64,000 nucleotides of DNA from Delphinus delphis (taxonomy: Eukaryota; Chordata; Mammalia; Artiodactyla; Delphinidae), in the NCBI RefSeq assembly GCF_949987515.2, contig NW_027192671.1, forward strand, positions 1,302,001 through 1,366,000. The letters are read 5' to 3'. Positions 35,179 to 49,393 of this stretch are shown one piece after another. The notes below the pieces were generated by a model. That model was not told the DNA's origin. It did no database searches and saw nothing but the letters and a program-made list of their open reading frames with translations. A program made the position numbers and the translations under genes. Position 1 is the first letter of the stretch. Every line of letters begins with the position of its first letter.

Positions 35179-36758
35179 AAGGAGAACTGGGAGCCTTGTT
35201 ATGCTGATGGGCGGGATGTAAATTGCCAACAGACACTCAGGAGAAGTGTATGGTGTTTCCTGAAACATCTAAAAAACAAAGCAACAGAGCCTAGGGCACT
35301 TCCACTTATGGTCCTATAGCTTAGGGAAATTAAAATCAAAAAAGACACAGCCACCCCAAAGTTTGGGACGCCTCCCTTTACAAGAACCTCGTTTACCGTA
35401 CAAGTTCAATATCACAGAAAGAGAAAAATGGATAAAGAACTTGTGGTACTTACGTACAATGCAGTATCACTCAGCAATGAAATCTATGTCATCAGGCCCG
35501 TAGCAGCATAATGAGTGGATTCAGGTACGATGATTCTAACTGAAATAAGTCACACAGAAAAAGAAACATCATAAGATATCACTAATACACGGAATGTAAA
35601 CTTGGCTACACAGGAACTGCATTCCAAAACAGAACAGGGTCTCAAATTTAGAAAACAAACTTATGCTTGCTTAAGGGGAAAGGTGAGTTGGGGTGCTGCA
35701 TAAAACCAGAGATTGAAATGAGCACAGACAAAATTCCTTAAGCCAAATATGGAATAGACAAGAGCTACTCCTTGCTCAACGAAATGGACTCAACACCCCA
35801 TATTAAACGCCTAAGAATGTACCTGACTAGTAAGTATCTTAAAACCTATGGATTGCTATGTCTCCGAAAGAGAATCAAGCATGTGTACAGGGGCATAAAC
35901 GCAGCAGTGATAGGATTGGAGAGGTTCGGTGAGCAAATGAAGACCCTTTGAAGTCATATTGCATGGTACCCATTCCACGGGTTTCAACTACCCAGGTTTA
36001 AGGTATTCTTCCTTCAGCTAAAACATGCATGTGGAACCTAGAGTATGATCAACCATGTGATCGGGAGACGTGTTCAAATATGTCTCAGTTTTCGTACCCT
36101 GGTACTCGGGTGCAACATTCCAGACGCTTACTAACACTCTCCCCACTTGGAGAGTCAGTCCCTTTAACCTCCTGTTTGGCCCAGTTTGCAATTTCTGCGG
36201 AAGATGAACAGGAATAGCGAGAATCAATGAGAGACTAGCTGGAGGTGTTAGGATGGGCAAATTTAACTCTCATTTCCCACCAGGTAGAGGAATTAACCAA
36301 AGGCTCAGCGTGCCGTGCCAGAACCAGATTAGGGCCTGAAGACATCCTGCGGTGTTGCGGCCAGGTCACAAGAAAGCGAGTTGAAGAAAGGAGCTCAGGG
36401 GCACTGTAATTCACAAACCTGCAGAGTTATAAATGACAGCTATCGTCCAAAAATAGACTGAAGTAAGGCTGCCAAGAAGACTTGAAAGCGGGGCAGCATT
36501 GCAGGAAACCGATTTCAGGAGGTAGACTGGAATTGCATTGAAAGCATAGGAAAAGAGGCAGAACGTCCACAATGATGCACTTGGCCAAAAAGGGCGTATG
36601 CGTTTTTTCCTGAATATATTCAGGGAAAAACGCATACGCCCTTTTAGGTCAACCAAGCAAACTTGCAAAGGAAATCTGCACTACAATGAAGTCTCACTTC
36701 TCCCCGGTTAAAAGGGCCATCTGAAAAAAGTGTAAAATCCAGAAAGGAAGGACAGGCC
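35179..36758 (+). repeat. Satellite monomer R06 (1,580 bp, type a; HOR partner R15)
   Basis: Starts AAGGAGAAC. Palindrome at 36581-36652 has the R05 right-arm changes plus one T-to-A. Shares AGAGAAAAATGG and GACAAAATTCC with R07, R15 and R16. Confidence 0.9.
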
Positions 36759-38338
36759 AAGGAGAACTGGGAGCCTTGTTATGCTGATGGGCGGGATGTA
36801 AATTGCCAACAGACACTCAGGAGAAGTGTATGGTGTTTCCTGAAACATCTAAAAAACAAAGCAACAGAGCCTAGGGCACTTCCACTTATGGTCCTATAGC
36901 TTAGGGAAATTAAAATCAAAAAAGACACAGCCACCCCAAAGTTTGGGACGCCTCCCTTTACAAGAACCTCGTTTACCGTACAAGTTCAATATCACAGAAA
37001 GAGAAAAATGGATAAAGAACTTGTGGTACTTACGTACAATGCAGTATCACTCAGCAATGAAATCTATGTCATCAGGCCCGTAGCAGCATAATGAGTGGAT
37101 TCAGGTACGATGATTCTAACTGAAATAAGTCACACAGAAAAAGAAACATCATAAGATATCACTAATACACGGAATGTAAACTTGGCTACACAGGAACTGC
37201 ATTCCAAAACAGAACAGGGTCTCAAATTTAGAAAACGAACTTATGCTTGCTTAAGGGGAAAGGTGAGTTGGGGTGCTGCATAAAACCAGAGATTGAAATG
37301 AGCACAGACAAAATTCCTTAAGCCAAATATGGAATAGTCAAGAGCTACTCCTTGCTCAACAAAATGGACTCAACACCCCATATTAAACGCCTAAGAATGT
37401 ACCTGACTAGTAAGTATCTTAAAACCTATGGATTGCTATGTCTCCGAAAGAGAATCAAGCATGTGTACAGGGGCATAAACGCAGCAGTGATAGGATTGGA
37501 GAGGTTCGGTGAGCAAATGAAGACCCTTTGAAGTCATATTGCATGGTACCCATTCCACGGGTTTCAACTACCAAGGTTTAAGGTATTCTTCCTTCAGCTA
37601 AAACATGCATGTGGAACCCAGAGTATGATCAACCATGTGATCGGGAGACGTGTTCAAATATGTCTCAGTTTTCGTACCCTGGTACTCGGGTGCAACATTC
37701 CAGACGCTTTACTAACACTCTCCCGACTTGGAGAGTCAGTCCCTTTAACCTCCTGTTTGGCCCAGTTTGCAATTTCTGCGGAAGATGAACAGGAATAGCG
37801 AGAACCAATGAGAGACTAGCTGGAGGTGTCTGGACGGGCAAATTTAACTCTCATTTCCCACCAGGAAGAGGAATTAACCAAAGGCTCAGCGTGCCGTGCC
37901 AGAACCAGATTTGGGCCTGAAGCCATCCTGCGGTGTTGCGGCCAGCTCACAAGAAAGCGAGTTGAAGAAAGGAGCTCAGGGGCACTGTAATTCACAAACC
38001 TGCACAGTTATAAATGACAGCTATCGTCCAAAAATAGACTGAAGTAAGGTTGCCAAGAGGACTTGAAAGCGGGGCAGTATTGCAGGAAACCGATTTCAGG
38101 AGGTAGACTGGAATTGCATTGAAAGCATAGGAAAAGAGGCAGAACGTCCACAATGATGCACTTGGCCAAAAAGGGCGTATGCGTTTTTTCCTGAATATAT
38201 TCAGGAAAAAACGCATACGCCCTTTTTGGCCAACCAAGCAAGCTTGCAAAGGAAATCTGCACTACAATGAAGTCTCACTTCCCCCCGGTCAAAAGGGCCA
38301 TCTGAAAAAAGTTAAAATCCAGAAAGGCAGGACAGGCC
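36759..38338 (+). repeat. Satellite monomer R07 (1,580 bp, type a; HOR partner R16)
   Basis: Palindrome at 38162-38233 is perfect. Its first half is nearly identical to R06, then differs (CTACCAAGG, GACTTGGAGAG), as in the R15/R16 pair. Confidence 0.9.
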
Positions 38339-39917
38339 ATTGAGAACTGGGAGCCTTGTTATGCTGATGGGCGGGATGTAAATTGCCAACAACCACTCGG
38401 GAGAAGTGTATGGTGTTTCCTGAAACATCTAAAAAACAAAGCAACAGAACCTAGGGCACTTCCACTTATGGTCCTATAGCTTAGGGAAATTAAAATCAAA
38501 AAGACACAGCCATCCCAAAGTTTGGGACGCCTCTGTTTACAAGAACCTCGTTTACAGTACAAGTTCAACATCGCAGAAAGTGAAAAATGGATAAAGAAGT
38601 TGTGGTATTTACTTACAAAGCAATATCACTCAGCAATGAAATCTGTGTCATCAGGCCCTTAGCAGCACAATGAGTGGTTTCAGGTATGAAGATTCTAACT
38701 GAAATAAGTCACACAGAAAAAGAAACATCATAAGATATCAGTAATACACGGAATGTAAACTTGGCTACACAGGAACTGAATTACAGAACAGAACAGGGTC
38801 TCAAATTTAGAAAACCAACTTATTCTTGCTTAAGGGGAAAGGTGAGTTGGGGTGCTGCATAAAACCAGAGATTGAAATGAGCACAGATAAAGTTCCTTAA
38901 GCCAAATATGGAATAGACAAGAGCTACTCCTTGCTCAACGAAATGGACTCAACACCGCATATTAAACGCCTAAGAATGTACCTGTCTAGTAAGTATCTTA
39001 AAACCTATGGATTGCTATGTCTCCGAAAGAGAATCAAGCATGTGTACAGGGGCATAAACGCAGCAGTGATAGGATTGGAGAGGTTCGTGAGCAAATGAAG
39101 ACCCTTTGAAGTCATATTGCATGGTACCCATTACACGGGTCTCAACTCTCCAGGTTTAAGGTATTCTTCCTTCAGCTAAAACATGCATGTGGAACCCAGA
39201 GTATGATCAACCGTGTGAACGGGAGACGTGTTCAAATATGTCTCAGTTTTGCTCCCCTGGTACTCGGGTGCAACATTCCAGACGCTTTACTAACACTCTC
39301 CCGACTTGGAGAGTCAGTCCCTTTAACCTCCTGTTTGGCCCAGTTTGCAATTTCTGCGGAAGATGAACAGGAATAGCTAGAACCAATGAGAGACTAGCTG
39401 GAGGTGTCTGGACGGGCAAATTTAACTCTCATTTCCCACCAGGAAGAGGAATTAACCAAAGGCTCAGCGTGCCGTGCCGGAACCAGATTAGGGCCTGAAG
39501 CCATCCTGCCGTGTTGCGGCCAGCTCACAAGAAAGCGAGTTGTAGAAAGGAGCTCAGGGGCACTGTAATTCACAAACCTGCAGAGTTATAAATGACAGCT
39601 ATCGTCCAAAAATATACTGAAGTAAGGCTGCCAAGAGGACTTGAAAGCGGGGCAGAATTGCAGGAAACCAATTTCAGGAGGTAGACTGAAATTGCATTGA
39701 AAGCATAGGAAAAGAGGCAGAACGTACACAATGATGCACTTGGCCAAAAAGGGCGTATGCGTTTTTTCCTGAATATATTCAGGAAAAAACGCATACGCCC
39801 TTTTTGGCCAACCAAGCAAGCTTGCAAAGGAAATCTGCACTACAATGAAGTCTCACTTCCACCTGGTCAAAAGGGCCATCTGAAAAAAGTGTAAAATCCA
39901 TAAAGGCACGACAGGCC
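38339..39917 (+). repeat. Satellite monomer R08 (1,579 bp, type b; HOR partner R17)
   Basis: Starts ATTGAGAAC. Palindrome at 39740-39811 is perfect. Shares CAGGTATGAAGATTC, CCTGTCTAG, GGTTCGTGAGC and GAACGTACAC with R17. Confidence 0.9.
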
Positions 39918-41497
39918 ATGGAGAACTGGGAGCCTTCTTATGCTGATGGGCGGGATGTAAATTGCCAACAACCACTCTGGAGAAGTGTATGGTGTTTCCT
40001 GAAACATCTAAAAAACAAAGCAACAGAGCCTAGGGCACTTCCACTTATGGTCCTATAGCTTAGGGAAATTAAAATCAAAAAGACACAGCCACCCCAAAGT
40101 TTGGGACGCCTCCGTTTACAAGAACCTCGTTTACCATACAAGTTCAATATCACAGAAAGTGAAAAATGGATAAAGAACTTGAGGTACTTACGTACAATGC
40201 AGTATCACTCAGCAATGAAATCTATGTCATCAGGCCCTTAGCAGCATAATGAGTGGATTCAGGTACGATGATTCTAACTGAAATAAGTCACACAGAAAAA
40301 GAAACATCATAAGATATCAGTAATACACGGAATGTAAACTTGGCTACACAGGAACTGCATTCCAAAACAGAACAGGGTCTCAAATTTAGAAAACCAACTT
40401 ATGCTTGCTTAAGGGGAAAGGTGAGTTGGGGTGCTGCATAAAACCAGAGATTGAAATGAGCACAGATAAAGTTCCTTAAGCCAAATATGGAATAGACAAG
40501 AGCTACTCCTTGCTCAACGAAATGGACTCAACACCCCATATTAAACGCCTAAGAATGTACCTGACTAGTAAGTATCTTAAAACCTATGGATTGCTATGTC
40601 TCCAAAAGAGAATCAAGCGTGTGTACAGGGGCATAAACGCAGCAGTGATAGGATTGGAGAGGTTCGGTGAGCAAATGAAGACCCTTTGAAGTCATATTGC
40701 ATGGTACCCATTACACGGGTCTCAACTCTCCAGGTTTTAGGTATTCTTCCTTCAGCTAAAACATGCATGTGGAACCCAGAGTATGATCAACCATGTGAAC
40801 GGGAGACGTGTTCAAATATGTCTCAGTTTTCCTCCCCTGGTACTCGGGTGCAACATTCCAGACGCTTTACTAACACTCTCCCGACTTGGAGAGTCAGTCC
40901 CTTTAACCTCCTGTTTGGCCCAGTTTGCAATTTCTGCGGAAGATGAACAGGAATAGCGAGAACCAATGAGAGGCTAGCTGGAGGTGTCTGAACGGGCAAA
41001 TTTAACTCTCATTTCCCACCAGGAAGAGGAATTAACCAAAGGCTCAGCGTGCCGGGCCGGAACCAGATTAGGGCCTGAAGCCATCCTGCGGTGTTGCGGC
41101 CAGGTCACAAGAAAGCGAGTTGAAGAAAGGAGCTCAGGGGCACTGTAATTCACAAACCTGCAGAGTTATAAGTGACAGCTATCGTCCAAAAATAGACTGA
41201 AGTAAGGCTGCCAAGAGGACTTGAAAGCCGGGCAGAATTGCAGGAAACCGATTTCAGGAGGTAGACTGGAATTGCATTGAAAGCATAGGAAAAGAGGCAG
41301 AACGTCCACAATGATGCACTTGGCCAAAAAGGGCGTATGCGTTTTTTCCTGAATATATTGAGGAAAAAAGGCATACGCCCTTTTTGGCCAACCAAGCAAG
41401 CTTGCAAAGGAAATCTGCAGTACAATGAAGTCTCACTTCCCCCCGGTCAAAAGGGCCATCTGAAAAAAGTGTAAAATCCAGAAAGGCAGGACAGGCC
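39918..41497 (+). repeat. Satellite monomer R09 (1,580 bp, type a; HOR partner R18)
   Basis: Palindrome at 41320-41391 has two C-to-G changes in the right arm, not paired by changes on the left. Shares CCTTCTTATGC and TGAACGGGC with R18 and R19. Confidence 0.9.
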
Positions 41498-43076
41498 ATG
41501 GAGAACTGGGAGCCTTGTTATGCTGATGCGCGGGATGTAAATTGCCAACAGACACTTGGGAGAAGTGTATGGTGTTTCCTGAAACATCTAAAAAACAAAG
41601 CAACAGAACCTAGGGCACTTCCACTTATGGTCCTATAGCTTAGGGAAATTAAAATCAAAAAGACACAGCCACCCCAAAGTTTGGGACGCCTCTGTTTACA
41701 AGAACCTCGTTTACAATACAAGTTCAATATCGCAGAAAGTGAAAAATGGATAAAGAAGTTGTGGTATTCACTTACAAAGCAATATCACTCAGCAATGAAA
41801 TCTATGTCATCAGGCCCTTAGCAGCACAATGAGTGGATTCAGGTATGATGATTCTAACTGAAATAAGTCACACAGAAAAAGAAACATCATAAGATATCAG
41901 TAATACACGGAATGTAAACTTGGCTACACAGGAACTGAATTACAGAACAGAACAGGGTCTCAAATTTAGAAAACCAACTTATGCTTGCTTAAGGGTAAAG
42001 GTGAGTTGGGGTGCTGCATAAAACCAGAGATTGAAATGAGCACAGATAAAGTTCCTTAAGCCAAATATGGAATAGACAAGAGCTACTCCTTGCTCAACGA
42101 AATGGACTCAACACCGCATATTAAACGCCTAAGAATGTACCTGACTAGTAAGTATCTTAAAACCTATGGATTGCTATGTCTCCGAAAGAGAATCAAGCAT
42201 GTGTACAGGGGCATAAACGCAGCAGTGATAGGATTGGAGAGATTCGGTGAGGAAATGAAGACCCATTGAAGTCATATTGCATGGTACCCATTCCACGGGT
42301 TTCAACTACCCAGGTTTTAGGTATTCTTCCTTCACCTAAAACATGCATGTGGAACCCAGAGTATGATCAACCATGTGATCGGGAGACGTGTTCAAATATG
42401 TCTCAGTTTTCGTACCCTGGTACTCGGGTGCAACATTCCAGACGCTTTATTAACACTCTCCCGACTTGGAGAGTCAGTCCCTTTAACCTCCTGTTTGGCC
42501 CAGTTTGCAATTTCTGCGGAAGATGAACAGGAATAGCGAGAACCAATGAGAGACTAGCTGGAGGTGTCTGGACGGGCAAATTTAACTCTCATTTCCCACC
42601 AGAAAGAGGAAATAACCAAAGGCTCAGCGTGCCGTGCCGGAACCAGATTAGGGCCTGAAGCCATCCTGCGGTGTTGCGGCCAACTCACAAGAAAGCGAGT
42701 TGAAGAAAGGAGCTCAGGGGCACTGTAATTCACAAACCTGCAGAGTTATAAATGACAGCTATCGTCCAAAAATAGACTGAAGTAAGGCTGCCAAGAGGAC
42801 TTGAAAGCGGGGCAGAATTGCAGGAAACCGATTTCAGGAGGTAGACTGGAATTGCATTGAAAGCATAGGAAAAGAGGCAGAACGTCCACAATGATGCACT
42901 TGGCCAAAAAGGGCGTATGCGTTTTTTCCTGAATATATTCAGGAAAAAACGCATACGCCCTTTTTGGCCAACCAAGCAAGCTTGCAAAGGAAATCTGCAC
43001 TACAATGAAGTCTCACTTCCCCCCGGTCAAAAGGGGCATCTGAAAAAAGTTAAAATCCAGAAAGGCAGGACAGGCC
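41498..43076 (+). repeat. Satellite monomer R10 (1,579 bp, type b)
   Basis: Palindrome at 42900-42971 is perfect. Ninth monomer of the higher-order unit; R19 in the matching position is of another type, so the second unit is not a complete copy. Confidence 0.9.
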
Positions 43077-44656
43077 ATTGAGAACTGGGAGCCTTGTTAT
43101 GCTGATGGGCGGGATGTAAATTGCCAACAACCACTCCGGAGAAGTGTATGGTGTTTCCTGAAACATCTAAAAAACAAAGCAACAGAGCCTAGGGCACTTC
43201 CACTTATGGTCCTATAGCTTAGGGAATTTAAAATCAAAAAGACACAGCCACCCCAAAGTTTGGAACGGCTCTGTTTACAAGAACCTCGTTTACAGTACAA
43301 GTTCAACATCGCAGAAAGTGAAAAATGGATAAAGAAGTTGTGGTATTTACTTACAAAGCAATATCACTCAGCAATGAAATCTGTGTCATCAGGCCCTTAG
43401 CAGCACAATGAGTGGATTCAGGTATTATGATTCTAACTGAAATAAGTCACACAGAAAAAGAAACATCATAAGATATCAGTAATACACGGAATGTAAACTT
43501 GGCTACACAGGAACTGAATTACAGAACAGAACAGGGTCTCAAATTTAGAAAACCAACTTATGCTTGCTTAAGGGGAAAGGGGAGTTGGGGTGCTGCATAA
43601 AACCAGAGATTGAAATGAGCACAGATAAAGTTCCTTAAGCCAAATATGGAATAGACAAGAGCTACTCCTTGCTCAACGAAATGGACTCAACACCGCATAT
43701 TAAACGCCTAAGAATGTACCTGACTAGTAAGTATCTTAAAACCTATGGATTTCTATGTCTCCGAAAGAGAATCAAGCATGTGTACAGGGGCATAAACGCA
43801 GCAGTGATAGGATTGGAGAGGTTCGGTGAGCAAATGAAGACCCTTTGAAGTCATATTGCATGGTACCCATTCCACGGGTTTCAACTACCCAGGTTTTAGG
43901 TATTCTTCCTTCAGCTAAAACATGCATGTGGAACCCAGAGTATGATCAACCATGTGATCGGGAGACGTGTTCAAATATGTCTCAGTTTTCCTCCCCTGGT
44001 ACTCGGGTGCAACATTCCAGACGCTTTACTAACACTCTCCCGACTTGGAGAGTCAGTCCCTTTAACCTCCTGTTTGGCCCAGTTTGCAATTTCTGTGGAA
44101 GATGAACAGGAATAGCGAGAACCAATGAGAGACTAGCTGGAGGTGTCTGGACGGGCAAATTTAACTCTCATTTCCCACCCGGAAGAGGAATTAACCAAAG
44201 GCTCAGTGTGCCGTGCCGGAACCAGATTAGGGCCTGAAGCCATCCTGCGGTGTTGCGGCCAGCTCACAAGAAAGCGAGTTGAAGAAAGGAGCTCAGGGGC
44301 ACTGTAATTCACAAACCTGCAGAGTTATAAATGACAGCTATCGTCCAAAAATAGACTGAAGTAAGGCTGCCAAGAGGACTTGAAAGCGGGGCAGAATTGC
44401 AGGAAACCGATTTCAGGAGGTAGACTGGAATTGCATTGAAAGCATAGGAAAAGAGGCAGAACGTCCACAATGATGCACTTGGCCAAAAAGGGTGTATGCG
44501 TTTTTTCCTGAATATATTCAGGAAAAAACGCATACGCCCTTTTTGGCCAACCAAGCAAGCTTGCAAAGGAAATCTGCACTACAATGAAGTCTCACTTCCC
44601 CCCGGTCAAAAGGGCCATCTGAAAAAAGTGTAAAATCCAGAAAGGCAGGACAGGCC
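43077..44656 (+). repeat. Satellite monomer R11 (1,580 bp, type b; HOR partner R02)
   Basis: Starts ATTGAGAAC like R08/R17 rather than R02, a short conversion patch at the unit boundary. Palindrome at 44479-44550 has the R02 left-arm change. Confidence 0.9.
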
Positions 44657-46236
44657 ATGGAGAACTGGGAGCCTTCTTATGCTGATGGGCGGGATGTAAA
44701 TTGCCAACAACCACTCAGGAGGAGTGTATGGTGTTTCCTGAAACATCTAAAAAACAAAGCAACAGAGCATAGGGCACTTCCACTTATGGTCCTATAGCTT
44801 AGGGAAATTAAAATCAAAAAGACACAGCCACCCCAAAGTTTGGGACGCCTCCGTTTACAAGAACCTCGTTTACTGTACAAGTTCAATATCACAGAAAGTG
44901 AAAAATGGATAAAGAACTTGAGGTACTTACGTACAATGCAGTATCACTCAGCAATGAAATCTATGTCATCAGGCCCTTAGCAGCATAATGAGTGGATTCA
45001 GGTACGATGATTCTAACTGAAATAAGTCACACAGAAAAAGAAACATCATAAGATATCACTAATACACGGAATGTAAACTTGGCTACACAGGAACTGCATT
45101 CCAAAACAGAACAGGGTCTCAAATTTAGAAAACCAACTTATGCTTGCTTAAGGGGAAAGGTGAGTTGGGGTGCTGCATAAAACCAGAGATTGAAATGAGC
45201 ACAGATAAAGTTCCTTAAGCCAAATATGGAATAGACAAGAGCTACTCCTTGCTCAACGAAATGGACTTAACACCCCATATTAAACGCCTAAGAATGTACC
45301 TGACTAGTAAGTATCTTAAAACCTATGGATTGCTATGTCTCCAAAAGAGAATCAAGCGTGTGTACAGGGGCATAAACGCAGCAGTGATAGGATTGGAGAG
45401 GTTCGGTGAGCAAATGAAGACCCTTTGAAGTCATATTGCATGGTACCCATTACACGGGTCTCAACTCTCCAGGTTTAAGGTATTCTTCCTTCAGCTAAAA
45501 CATGCATGTGGAACCCAGAGTATGATCAACCGTGTGAACGGGAGACGTGTTCAAATATGTCTCAGTTTTCCTCCCCTGGTACTCGGGTGCAACATTCCAG
45601 ACGCTTTACTAACACTCTCCCCACTTGGAGAGTCAGCACCTTTAACCTCCTGTTTGGCCCCGTTTGCAATTTCTGCGGAAGATGAACAGGAATAGGGAGA
45701 ACCAATGAGAGACTAGCTGGAGGTGTCTGGACGGGCAAATTTAACTCTCATTTCCCACCAGAAAGAGGAAATAACCAAAGGATCAGCATGCCGTGCCAGA
45801 ACCAGATTAGGGCCTGAAGCCATCCAGCGGTGTTGTGGCCAGCTCACAAGAAAACGAGTTGAAGAAAGGAGCTCAGGGGCACTGTAATTCACAAACCTGC
45901 AGAGTTATAAATGACAGCTATCGTCCAAAAATAGACTGAAGTAAGGCTGCCAAGAGGACTTGAAAGCGGGGCAGAATTGCAGGAAACCGATTTCAGGAGG
46001 TAGACTGGAATTGCATTGAAAGCATAGGAAAAGAGGCAGAACGTCCACAATGATGCACTTGGCCAAAAAGGGCGTATGCGTTTTTTCCTGAATATATTCA
46101 GGAAAAAACGCATACGCCCTTTTTGGCCAACCAAGCAAGCTTGCAAAGGAAATCTGCACTACAATGAAGTCTCACTTCCCCCCGGTCAAATGGGCCATCT
46201 GAAAAAAGTGTAAAATCCAGAAAGGCAGGACAGGCC
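44657..46236 (+). repeat. Satellite monomer R12 (1,580 bp, type a; HOR partner R03)
   Basis: Palindrome at 46059-46130 is perfect. Differs from R03 at scattered single bases only (for example CCTTCTTATG for CCTTGTTATG). Confidence 0.9.
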
Positions 46237-47814
46237 ATGGAGAACTGGGAGCCTTGTTATGCTGATGGGCGGGATGTAAATTGCCAACAGACACTTGGGA
46301 GAAGTGTATGGTGTTTCCTGAAACATCGAAAAAACAAAGCAACAGAGCCTAGGGCATTTCCACTTATGGTCCTATAGCTTAGGGAAATTAAAATCAAAAA
46401 GACACAGCCACCCCAAAGTTTGGGACGCCTCTGTTTACAAGAACATCGTTTACAGTACAAGTTCAACATCGCAGAAAGTGAAAAATGGATAAAGAAGTTG
46501 TGGTATTTACTTACAAAGCAATATCACTCAGCAATGAAATCTATGTCATCAGGCCCTTAGCAGCACAATGAGTGGATTCAGGTATGATGATTCTAACTGA
46601 AATAAGTCACACAGAAAAAGAAACATCATAAGATATCAGTAATACATGGAATGTAAACTTGGCTACACAGGAACTGAATTACAGAACAGAACAGGGTCTC
46701 AAATTTAGAAAACCAACTTATGCTTGCTTAAGGGGAAAGGGGAGTTGGGGTGCTGCATAAAACCAGAGATTGAAATGAGCACAGGTAAAGTTCCTTAAGC
46801 CAAATATGGAATAGACAAGAGCTACTCCTTGCTCAACGAAATGGACTCAACACCGCATATTAAACGCCTAAGAATGTACCTGACTAGTAAGTATCTTAAA
46901 ACCTATGGATTGCTATGTCTCCGAAAGAGAATCAAGCATGTGTACAGGGGCATAAACGCAGCAGTGATAGGACTGGAGAGGTTCGTGAGCAAATGAAGAC
47001 CGTTTGAAGTCATGTTGCATGGTACCCATTCCACGGGTTTCAACTACCCAGGTTTAAGGTATTCTTCCTTCAGCTAAAACATGCATGTGGAACCTAGAGT
47101 ATGATCAACCATGTGATCGGGAGACGTGTTCAAATATGTCTCAGTTTTCGTACCCTGGCACTCGGGTGCAACATTCCAGACGCTTACTAACACTCTCCCC
47201 ACTTGGAGAGTCAGTCCCTTTAACCTCCTGTTTGGCCCACTTTGCAATTTCTGCGGAAGATGAACAGGAATAGCGAGAATCAATGAGAGGCTAGCTGGAG
47301 GTGTTAGGATGGGCAAATTTAACTCTCATTTCCCACCAGGAAGAGGAATTAACCAAAGGCTCAGCGTGCCGTGCCAGAACCAGATTAGGGCCTGAAGACA
47401 TCCTGCGGTGTTGCGGCCAGGTCACAAGAAAGCGAGTTGAAGAAAGGAGCTCAGGGGCACTGTAATTCACAAACCTGCAGAGTTATAAATGACAGCTATC
47501 GTCCAAAAATAGATTGAAGTAAGGCTGCCAAGAGGACTTGAAAGCGGGGCAGAATTGCAGGAAACCGATTTCAGGAGGTAGACTGGAATTGCATTGAAAG
47601 CATAGGAAAAGAGGCAGAACGTCCACAATGATGCACTTGGCCAAAAAGGGCGTATGTGTTTTTTCCTGAATATATTCAGGAAAAAACGCATACGCCCTTT
47701 TTGGCCAACCAAGCAAACTTGCAAAGGAAATCTGCACTACAATGAAGTCTCACTCCTCCCCGGTTAAAAGGGCCATCTGAAAAAAGTGTAAAATCCAGAA
47801 AGGCAGGACAGGCC
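46237..47814 (+). repeat. Satellite monomer R13 (1,578 bp, type b; HOR partner R04)
   Basis: Palindrome at 47637-47708 with left-arm CG-to-TG. Carries the same single-base losses as R04. Confidence 0.9.
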
Positions 47815-49393
47815 ATGGAGAACTGGGAGCCTTGTTATGCTGATGGGCGGGATGTAAATTGCCAACAGACACTCAGGAGAAGTGTATGGTGTTTCCTGAA
47901 ACATCTAAAAAACAAAGCAACAGAGCCTAGGGCACTTCCACTTATGGTCCTATAGCTTAGGGAAATTAAAATCAAAAAGACACAGCCACCCCAAAGTTTG
48001 GGACGCCTCCGTTTACAAGAACCTTGTTTACCGTACAAGTTCAATATCACAGAAAGTGAAAAATGGATAAAGAACTTGTGGTACTTACGTACAATGCAGT
48101 ATCACTCAGCAATGAAATCTATGTCATCAGGCCCGTAGCAGCATAATGAGTGGATTCAGGTACGATGATTCTAACTGAAATAAGTCACACAGAAAAAGAA
48201 ACATCATAAGATATCAGTAATACACGGAATGTAAACTTGGCTACACAGGAACTGCATTCCAAAACAGAACAGGGTCTCAAATTTAGAAAACCAACTTATG
48301 CTTGCTTAAGGGGAAAGGTGAGTTGGGGTGCTGCATAAAACCAGAGATTGAAATGAGCACAGATAAAGTTCCTTAAGCCAAATATGGAATAGACAAGAGC
48401 TACTCCTTGCTCAACGAAATGGACTCAACACCGCATATTAAACGCCTAAGAATGTACCTGACTAGTAAGTATCTTAAAACCTATGGATTGCTATGTCTCC
48501 GAAAGAGAATCAAGCATGTGTACAGGGGCATAAACGCAGCAGTGATAGGATTGGAGAGGTTCGGTGAGCAAATGAAGACCCTTTGAAGTCATATTGCATG
48601 GTACCCATTCCACGGGTTTCAACTACCCAGGTTTAAGGTATTCTTCCTTCAGCTAAAACATGCATGTGGAACCTAGAGTATGATCAACCATGTGATCGGG
48701 AGACGTGTTCAAATATGTCTCAGTTTTCGTACCCTGGTACTCGGGTGCAACATTCCAGACGCTTACTAACACTCTCCCCACTTGGAGAGTCAGTCCCTTT
48801 AACCTCCTGTTTGGCCCAGTTTGCAATTTCTGCGGAAGATGAACAGGAATAGCGAGAATCAATGAGAGACTAGCTGGAGGTGTTAGGATGGGCAAATTTA
48901 ACTCTCATTTCCCACCAGGTAGAGGAATTAACCAAAGGCTCAGCGTGCCGTGCCAGAACCAGATTAGGGCCTGAAGACATCCTGCGGTGTTGCGGCCAGG
49001 TCACAAGAAAGCGAGTTGAAGAAAGAAGCTCAGGGGCACTGTAATTCACAAACCTGCAGAGTTATAAATGACAGCTATCGTCCAAAAATAGACTGAAGTA
49101 AGGCTGCCAAGAAGACTTGAAAGCGGGGCAGAATTGCAGGAAACCGATTTCAGGAGGTAGACTGGAATTGCATTGAAAGCATAGGAAAAGAGGCAGAACG
49201 TCCACAATGATGCACTTGGCCAAAAAGGGCGTATGCGTTTTTTCCTGAATATATTCAGGGAAAAACGCATACGCCCTTTTTGGTCAACCAAGCAAACTTG
49301 CAAAGGAAATCTGCACTACAATGAAGTCTCACTTCTCCCCGGTTAAAAGGGCCATCTGAAAAAAGTGTAAAATCCAGAAAGGAAGGACAGGCC
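47815..49393 (+). repeat. Satellite monomer R14 (1,579 bp, type a; HOR partner R05)
   Basis: Palindrome at 49216-49287 with the R05 right-arm A-to-G and GGTC end. Confidence 0.9.

Larger units (their letters stand above)
29000..41100 (+). repeat. Higher-order repeat, copy A (R02-R09)
   Basis: Matches 43,215-55,315 at an offset of 14,215 bp (14,213 by R18). Support: identical order of types, shared palindrome lesions in R02, R04 and R05, and shared single-base losses in R04 and R08. Edges are approximate because R02 and R11 differ at their first bases. Confidence 0.88.
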